The notes beneath the pieces are model-generated. The model was not told the origin of the DNA, searched no databases, and saw only the letters and a program-made list of their open reading frames with translations. A stretch of DNA of 18,356 nucleotides from Bacillota bacterium (lineage in GTDB: Bacteria; Bacillota; Clostridia; Lachnospirales; Lachnospiraceae): NCBI GenBank assembly GCA_023415055.1, contig JAEZLZ010000011.1:1-18356 (forward strand). The letters are read 5' to 3'. Position numbers and translations under genes: made by a program. Positions 14,045 through 18,356 of this stretch are shown here, piece by piece. Position 1 is the first letter of the stretch, and each line of letters begins with the position of its first letter.

Positions 14045-14640
14045 TGGATTATTATAGCAGGCAAATCAGTAAGTTAATAGAGGAACTGTCAAGGCTTCCG
14101 GGAGTTGGTACCAAGACGGCACAGCGGCTGGCATTTCATATCATCAATATGCCGCAGGAGCAGGTAGCCGGACTTGCAAGCTCCATCATTGAGGCAAAGG
14201 AGAATATCCGCTATTGCAAGGATTGCTTGACACTCACAGATAAAGAGCTTTGCCCGATCTGTTCTTCCCCGGGGCGTAATAAACGTCAAATCATGGTGGT
14301 GGAGAACCCGAGGGATCTGGCAGCCTATGAGAAGACAGGCAAATACGAAGGCGTCTACCATGTGCTTCACGGTGCGATCTCTCCGATGCTGGGAATCGGC
14401 CCTGCCGATATCAAGCTGAAGGAGCTGATGCTGCGTCTTCAGGGAGATGTGGATGAAGTAATCATCGCGACCAATTCGAGCCTGGAGGGAGAAGCAACGG
14501 CTATGTACTTAAGTAAGCTGATCAAACCGGCAGGCATCAAGGTCAGCCGAATCGCCAGCGGAATTCCGGTGGGCGGAGACCTCGAATATATCGATGAAGT
14601 GACACTGCTTCGAGCCTTCGAAGGAAGAGTGGAGCTGTAA
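14044..14640 (+). CDS. recR: Recombination mediator protein RecR
   Basis: 198 aa, the usual size. RecR acts with RecO and RecF to load RecA onto single-stranded DNA at gaps. In order: an N-terminal helix-hairpin-helix (LSRLPGVGTKTAQRLAFHI), a four-cysteine zinc finger (CKDCLTL...CPIC), and a Toprim domain (IMVVENPRDLAAYEKTG, then the LHGAISPMLGIGP loop). It starts inside the ybaB stop codon, so translation is coupled. The terminator at 14722-14770 ends the operon. Confidence 0.96.
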   Translation: MDYYSRQISKLIEELSRLPGVGTKTAQRLAFHIINMPQEQVAGLASSIIEAKENIRYCKDCLTLTDKELCPICSSPGRNKRQIMVVENPRDLAAYEKTGKYEGVYHVLHGAISPMLGIGPADIKLKELMLRLQGDVDEVIIATNSSLEGEATAMYLSKLIKPAGIKVSRIASGIPVGGDLEYIDEVTLLRAFEGRVEL

Positions 14641-14676
14641 AAGCATTACCTCATTTGTTATCGAATAATAATATCC

Positions 14677-14727
14677 TTCAACAGTATAAAAATATTCAAC
14701 AACGATATAAAATAGTTCAACAACGCA
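14677..14727 (+). repeat. Short imperfect tandem repeat after recR
   Basis: TTCAACA recurs about every 20 nt three times, separated by TATAAAA-type sequence. It lies between recR and its terminator. Probably slippage-derived; no function is suggested. Confidence 0.4.
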
Positions 14728-14770
14728 GGACTAAGCCGTGCCCCAAGCACCGCTTTTTCCTGCGTTTTTT
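14722..14770 (+). terminator. Terminator of the dnaX-ybaB-recR operon
   Basis: AACGCAGG (14722-14729) pairs with CCTGCGTT (14759-14766), followed by a T-run to 14770. The loop contains a second stem (CGTGC/GCAC-type). Confidence 0.8.
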
Positions 14771-15231
14771 ACATGAAATAGAGCGGGAGCTGAAGCAGGA
14801 AGCAGGAGAGCTTGGCATCAAAAAAAGGAAGAAGATAAGCAGGAGTAAATGTAGGAAAATCAGTGGTTTCCAAGGATGAAGGTGATAAGGAACGAGGAGG
14901 AAAAGAGGGAATTAAAGAGGGAGACTGAGCAAGTTGATTGACATAATGAGAAAATCTGTTGTAATACTTTTTTATCTGGAACAAATAGGGAAAAGTGGCT
15001 AGGGTTAAGGTGGAGTAAGGGTTTGAGGGGTGTGAGGGGCGTTGAAGAACTTTATTATTGGATTACATAGTAAGAAATAATGATTTTATATCTAAAAATT
15101 TTCAGGAAATCTCAGAGGTTCAAGGGTTAAGGATTAAGAGAAAAGCATGTCTGAAAAATTGCAGTTGTTGACAGTATTAATAAATTTAGGCTCTGTCACA
15201 ACATACTTTTGATATTTTGAACATTTTTGTT
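14771..15231. other. Gene-free, purine-rich stretch
   Basis: I see no convincing gene. From about 14780 to 14935 the plus strand is strongly purine-rich, with many AGG and GAA runs; G-rich runs continue to about 15045 (GGGTT, GAGGGG). Small open frames on both strands cross the terminator or lack ribosome sites. The GGCTCTGTCACAAC at 15188-15201 resembles an insertion-sequence end, but no partner end was found. Confidence 0.5.
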
Positions 15232-15260
15232 TTGAAATTAATATGGTAAGATCATGTAAT
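15232..15260 (+). promoter_or_regulatory. Possible promoter of the 160-aa/S66 peptidase pair
   Basis: TTGAAA (15232-15237) and TGTAAT (15255-15260) are 17 nt apart. The leader to the start at 15395 would be about 125 nt. The AT-rich context makes chance matches likely. Confidence 0.35.
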
Positions 15261-15394
15261 TTGATGTATGATCTGTATTGCAAGTTAACTCACAATTGGT
15301 GTCGATAGCGAATTTAAGATATCCGTCAATAGGCTGTTGTACAAGATATGGATTTTCTTTTAGAAAAAGCAAATTAGATAGGGAGACATTATAT

Positions 15395-15877
15395 ATGTAT
15401 CAAATTGGAATAAAAAGTAGGTACAATTTTACAAATAATTGTAAAACAATTTTAGATGATTATTCTTGGTGGATTTCTCTGGTTATGCAAATCTGTAAAG
15501 TAGCAAACAACTTTGAAATCCGTTGCTGGAAAGGCGAAACAGATACCATTGATATGGGGAAACGTTTTGGTAATCCTATTGAAAATTTAACAACAAATGA
15601 GCTGGTTTTTAAGGGCAGAATTACAGATGAATTTCAAAAAGAAGTAACAACAAACTATCTAACAGACGATAATTGTTTGAAATGGTTTACGCTTATTGCA
15701 TATAGAGATGAGATAATGTTATTTATGAGTGAACATTATGGTACGGAAGCACATTTATTAAATGTATCTTCAGATGAAATTTCTAACGTTAAGTCCTGGA
15801 TTGAACAGTTTTCAAGTATAGAAATAGTACATATTGATGAAATGAATGAAGATGACGATGTGTGTGAGAACAAATAA
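15395..15877 (+). CDS. Unknown protein encoded before the S66 peptidase (160 aa)
   Basis: I do not recognise a family. The ATG at 15395 follows GGGAG at about 9 nt and is preferred over a TTG at 15278 with no site. The product is soluble, with paired tryptophans in DDYSWWISLV, a central EIRCWKGETDTIDMG segment, WFTLIAYRDEIMLFM and a strongly acidic C-terminus (EMNEDDDVCENK). It resembles small immunity or stress-type accessory proteins in size and acidity only. The next gene starts 12 nt after its stop, so the two are co-transcribed. AT-rich composition suggests acquired DNA. Confidence 0.65.
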   Translation: MYQIGIKSRYNFTNNCKTILDDYSWWISLVMQICKVANNFEIRCWKGETDTIDMGKRFGNPIENLTTNELVFKGRITDEFQKEVTTNYLTDDNCLKWFTLIAYRDEIMLFMSEHYGTEAHLLNVSSDEISNVKSWIEQFSSIEIVHIDEMNEDDDVCENK

Positions 15878-15889
15878 AAGGAGATACAG

Positions 15890-16876
15890 ATGAATAATGT
15901 AACAAAACTAAAAGTTGGAGATTCCATTGGTATATATTCGCCATCATCTCCTATAACATATTCATGTCCTAAAAGATTCGAAAGAGCAAAAAAATATCTA
16001 CAAGATAGAGGGTTCAAAATAATAGAAGGAAACTTGACAGGAAAACATGATTTTTATAGGTCAGGAAGTATTAAAGAAAGAGCAGATGAATTAAATAACT
16101 TAATTAGAAATCCTGAAATAAAATGTATTATGTCCACCATTGGTGGTATGAACTCAAATTCAATTCTGCCGTACATAGATTATGATGAGTTTAAAAGAAA
16201 TCCTAAAATAATAATAGGTTATTCTGATGTTACAGCAATTTTACTTGCCATATACGCCCAAACAGGAATTAGTACTTATTATGGACCGGCATTAGTAGCT
16301 TCTTTTGGAGAATTACCACCTTTTGTTGATTTCACATATAAATATTTTAAAGAAATTATTATGGATAATACAAAGACACCATATGTTTTTGAAATTCCTA
16401 CATATTGGACAGATGAACGTATAAATTGGGAAACCCAAGATAAAAGTAAAGAACAAAAAGCTAATCAATGGCTTACGGTTTATGGTGGTACTGTGAGAGG
16501 TAGAATTATAGGTGGAAATCTCAATACAATAGAAGGAATATGGGGAAGTAAATATATGCCTGAAATAAAAGTAGGGGATATACTTTATATTGAAGACTCC
16601 CTGAAGGATTCGGCAACGATAGAAAGAAGTTTTTCAATGTTAAAAGTAAATGGTGTTTTCGATAAAATTTCTGGAATAATTTTAGGAAAACATGAATTGT
16701 TTGATGACTTAGGTACGGGCAGAAAACCTTATGAAATATTATTAGAAGTTTTGGGAAATAACAAATTACCTTTCTTAGCAGACTTTGATTGTTGTCATAC
16801 ACACCCAATGATGACTATACCGATAGGATGCCAAATTGAATTAGATTCTACAAATAAGAAAGTCACAATTTTATAA
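15890..16876 (+). CDS. S66 family serine carboxypeptidase (LD-carboxypeptidase / MccF-like)
   Basis: 328 aa, cytoplasmic, no signal peptide. The catalytic triad is visible: nucleophile Ser112 in GYSDVTA, Glu235 in YIEDS and His303 in CCHTHP. The spacing is very close to that of the microcin C7 self-immunity protein MccF. The N-terminal KVGDSIGIYSPSSP and the IMSTIGGMNSNSILPYIDY block are typical of S66. Family members cut L,D bonds in recycled peptidoglycan peptides or detoxify peptide-nucleotide antibiotics by cleaving an amide bond. The context (accessory-looking, next to an unknown acidic protein) makes the MccF-like resistance role attractive, but the substrate cannot be read. AAAGGAG lies 6 nt before the start. 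Confidence 0.85.
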   Translation: MNNVTKLKVGDSIGIYSPSSPITYSCPKRFERAKKYLQDRGFKIIEGNLTGKHDFYRSGSIKERADELNNLIRNPEIKCIMSTIGGMNSNSILPYIDYDEFKRNPKIIIGYSDVTAILLAIYAQTGISTYYGPALVASFGELPPFVDFTYKYFKEIIMDNTKTPYVFEIPTYWTDERINWETQDKSKEQKANQWLTVYGGTVRGRIIGGNLNTIEGIWGSKYMPEIKVGDILYIEDSLKDSATIERSFSMLKVNGVFDKISGIILGKHELFDDLGTGRKPYEILLEVLGNNKLPFLADFDCCHTHPMMTIPIGCQIELDSTNKKVTIL

Positions 16877-16895
16877 GATTGGCAGGAATATTTTA

Positions 16896-16950
16896 GTTCG
16901 TATTTTTTCTCAGCAGTGTCACAATGGTTTATAAATGCGAATTGAAGATA
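16896..16950 (+). repeat. Left copy of a 55-bp imperfect direct repeat flanking the sigma module
   Basis: This begins GTTCG and a T-run (which may end the S66 transcript), then GTGTCACAATGGTTTA. A similar sequence follows the membrane-protein gene at 18178-18230. TGTCAC at 16917-16922 is also inversely repeated by GTGACA at 16961-16966. Confidence 0.55.
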
Positions 16951-16985
16951 TTATTATACAGTGACAAATTTGGATTTGGTGAACA

Positions 16986-17009
16986 GAGAAGGATTGAAAA
17001 ATCCTGCTC
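16986..17009 (+). other. Hairpin in the sigma factor leader
   Basis: GAG-AGGATT pairs with AATCCT-CTC around a GAAA loop. A T-run (GTTTTTTG) begins about 10 nt later. It could be an attenuator, or the end of a read-through transcript from the left. Confidence 0.4.
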
Positions 17010-17090
17010 TTCGTTAAAGTTTTTTGTTATATATCTCCGCAAAAGTTGTGTATATAGGTGAAAAGGTAATTTGAAAGAGAGGTGAAGCAA

Positions 17091-17651
17091 ATGGATGACG
17101 CAAAAATCGTACAGCTGTATTTTGATAGAGATGAGCAAGCTATTCCAGCAACTGCAGACAAGTATGGGAACTACTGTACTTCCATTGCAAAAAATATCTT
17201 AGGCAATAACGAAGACTCCGAAGAATGTGTCAACGATACATACCTAAATACCTGGAACTCCATCCCGCCGCACAGGCCGAAAATGCTATCTACATTCCTT
17301 GGTAAGATTGTTCGCAATCTGGCATTTAACAGATACAAACACAATACCGCAGATAAACGGGGCGGCGGTGAATTAACAGCGGTACTTGATGAATTGGCTG
17401 GGTGCGTATCTGGAAATGATGATGTTGAGCAAGCATATGAATACAAAGAACTCGTTGCAGCTGTCAATGATTTTCTTCGCCATTTACCAGCAAAGAAGCG
17501 AAATATCTTTGTTTGCCGCTACTGGTACACAGACAGTATTTCCAATATTGCTGCTCGGTACAACATGACGTATGCTGTGGTATCTATGGAGCTGAACCGA
17601 CTTAGAACTAAATTACACAACTATCTTATTGAACGGGGGTATGAACTATGA
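17091..17651 (+). CDS. ECF-type RNA polymerase sigma factor
   Basis: 186 aa. Region 2 is seen in ADKYGNYCTSIAKNILGNNEDSEECVNDTYLNTWNSIPP and FLGKIVRNLAFNRYK, and region 4 in FLRHLPAKKRNIFVCRYWYTDSISNIAARYNMTYAVVSMELNRLRTKL (written here in parts: residues about 128-180), a helix-turn-helix that reads the -35 element. There is no extra output domain. The ATG at 17091 follows AGAGGTGA at 5 nt and is preferred over GTG at 17082. It overlaps the next gene as ATGA. Such sigma/membrane-protein pairs are common in Clostridia. The regulon and signal are unknown. Confidence 0.88.
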   Translation: MDDAKIVQLYFDRDEQAIPATADKYGNYCTSIAKNILGNNEDSEECVNDTYLNTWNSIPPHRPKMLSTFLGKIVRNLAFNRYKHNTADKRGGGELTAVLDELAGCVSGNDDVEQAYEYKELVAAVNDFLRHLPAKKRNIFVCRYWYTDSISNIAARYNMTYAVVSMELNRLRTKLHNYLIERGYEL

Positions 17652-18151
17652 AGAAAGAGAAACTTTATGAAGCTATTGGTGAAATCGATGAAAACTATAT
17701 CAATGATGCTCACTTGACTGTCAAAAAGAAGTCTCACCTTGTATGGATGAAATGGGGAGCAATGGCCTCTTGTCTGTGTCTTGTAGTTGGTCTGGCAATC
17801 CCAACAATATTGAACACCCTTAATCCTAATGAGGGAGCTGCAGGTACTCTTATGGGAGATACTGAAATATATCCGACGGTAATGGTAGACGGACAACTCT
17901 ACGAATGGCGTAAAGGTGCAGCAATATGTAATGAACTTCCAAACGATAGTATGTATTATGGGGAGATTACTCACGTAGACGGAGAAAGCCCAACTAAAGA
18001 TTGTGAGTTTGTTTCGGTATTTTCAGTTTCTGGTCAAATTTACACCGTTTCAGAAAATGGTGATTATGTGTATCTCTGTTTAACAACGGATTGGCTGAAT
18101 GAAACTGTAGTGGTGTTTGACCTTATGGAAAATGACACATCCGCAGATTGA
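17648..18151 (+). CDS. Single-pass membrane protein, probable partner/anti-sigma of the ECF factor
   Basis: 167 aa. A cytoplasmic N-terminus of about 35 residues (KLYEAIGEIDENYINDA, then basic residues) precedes one membrane segment (about 37-58), and an acidic extracytoplasmic domain follows. Translation is coupled to the sigma gene by ATGA overlap. The arrangement is that of ECF sigma and membrane anti-sigma pairs, but no zinc-binding anti-sigma motif is present. The N-terminal segment could hold the sigma factor. Two cysteines outside the membrane (around AAICNEL and TKDCEF) could form a disulfide. The ligand is unknown. Confidence 0.65.
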   Translation: MKKEKLYEAIGEIDENYINDAHLTVKKKSHLVWMKWGAMASCLCLVVGLAIPTILNTLNPNEGAAGTLMGDTEIYPTVMVDGQLYEWRKGAAICNELPNDSMYYGEITHVDGESPTKDCEFVSVFSVSGQIYTVSENGDYVYLCLTTDWLNETVVVFDLMENDTSAD

Positions 18152-18177
18152 CAACTTCCAATTTGTAGATTTGATTG

Positions 18178-18230
18178 GTTCGCTTTTTTTATAAACAGCG
18201 TCACTATGGTTTACAATTACGTATTAGATA
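18178..18230 (+). repeat. Right copy of the repeat flanking the sigma module
   Basis: This matches 16896-16950 with small gaps: GTTCG plus a T-run, then GCGTCACTATGGTTTA and a TTAGATA end. A CCAAT/ATTGG stem (about 18159-18179) before the T-run makes the front part a plausible terminator for the sigma operon. The remaining 18231-18356 holds no gene; a small CTACA/TGTAG hairpin (18300-18312) is followed by ATTTTTC. Confidence 0.5.
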
Positions 18231-18356
18231 AATCTTGCTAATGTTTGTCAAGAAGAATTTTGAGAAATTTCAGGTTAAAAAATGGTAACTTTAATAAACC
18301 TACATATTGTAGATTTTTCATAAATGTATAATAATAAGCTCAGATTTACTTATAGA

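Noticed and set aside
14655..14984. Frames of 74 aa (plus) and 71 aa (minus) after recR
   Set aside because: The plus frame crosses the operon terminator. The minus frame reflects the purine-rich strand and has no ribosome site.
15188..15201. GGCTCTGTCACAAC as an insertion-sequence end
   Set aside because: No matching inverted end or transposase was found nearby.

Overview
The window looks like chromosomal DNA from a low-GC, spore-forming Clostridia species, most likely a Lachnospiraceae member. The basis is the AT-rich sequence with AGGAGG-type ribosome binding sites, the dnaX-ybaB-recR block, a NiaR repressor, a SpoIIQ-like dead M23 protein, an HD-GYP protein, and an ECF sigma/membrane-protein pair of a type common in Clostridia. 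No species call is possible from sequence reading alone.

Layout. (1) 1-1205: a terminator, a decayed IS1182-like transposase (frameshift, internal deletion, in-frame stop), then two structured repeats (A, D) that carry the 3' end of tRNA-Gly. (2) 1206-6898: an AT-rich accessory cassette. It holds two small unknown genes (105 and 108 aa, convergent and overlapping), then a tightly coupled three-gene operon behind a near-consensus promoter. The operon encodes a C5-cytosine DNA methyltransferase, a 765-aa protein with two separate GHKL ATPase modules (an N-terminal MutL/Hsp90/MORC-like one and a C-terminal histidine-kinase-like one), and a complete receiver domain joined to a helical domain with an R-N-x3-H motif typical of HEPN ribonucleases. 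(3) 6899-7313: two more structured repeats (C, B), each followed by a terminator-like hairpin, then tRNA-Gly(CCC) on the minus strand. (4) 7538-14640: higher-GC core genes: dead M23 protein, niaR (minus strand), a conserved 89-aa unknown, an M15 carboxypeptidase-like protein, pseudo-receiver/HD-GYP, dnaX, ybaB, recR. (5) 14641-18356: a terminator, a purine-rich gene-free stretch, a 160-aa unknown paired with a MccF-like S66 peptidase, and an ECF sigma factor with its probable membrane partner, flanked by imperfect direct repeats of about 55 bp.

The most interesting part is the cassette next to tRNA-Gly. The methyltransferase has no recognisable partner nuclease. Instead it is translationally coupled to a sensor ATPase and a receiver protein whose output domain resembles an RNA-cleaving toxin. 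I infer a defence module in which DNA methylation marks self, the ATPase protein senses something about DNA or infection, and a phosphorelay-like step releases a HEPN effector. It sits inside a tandem array (period about 167-179 nt) of tRNA-Gly-3'-end units with two hairpins each. These could be remnants of successive integrations at the tRNA, or a small structured RNA family; the sequence alone does not decide.
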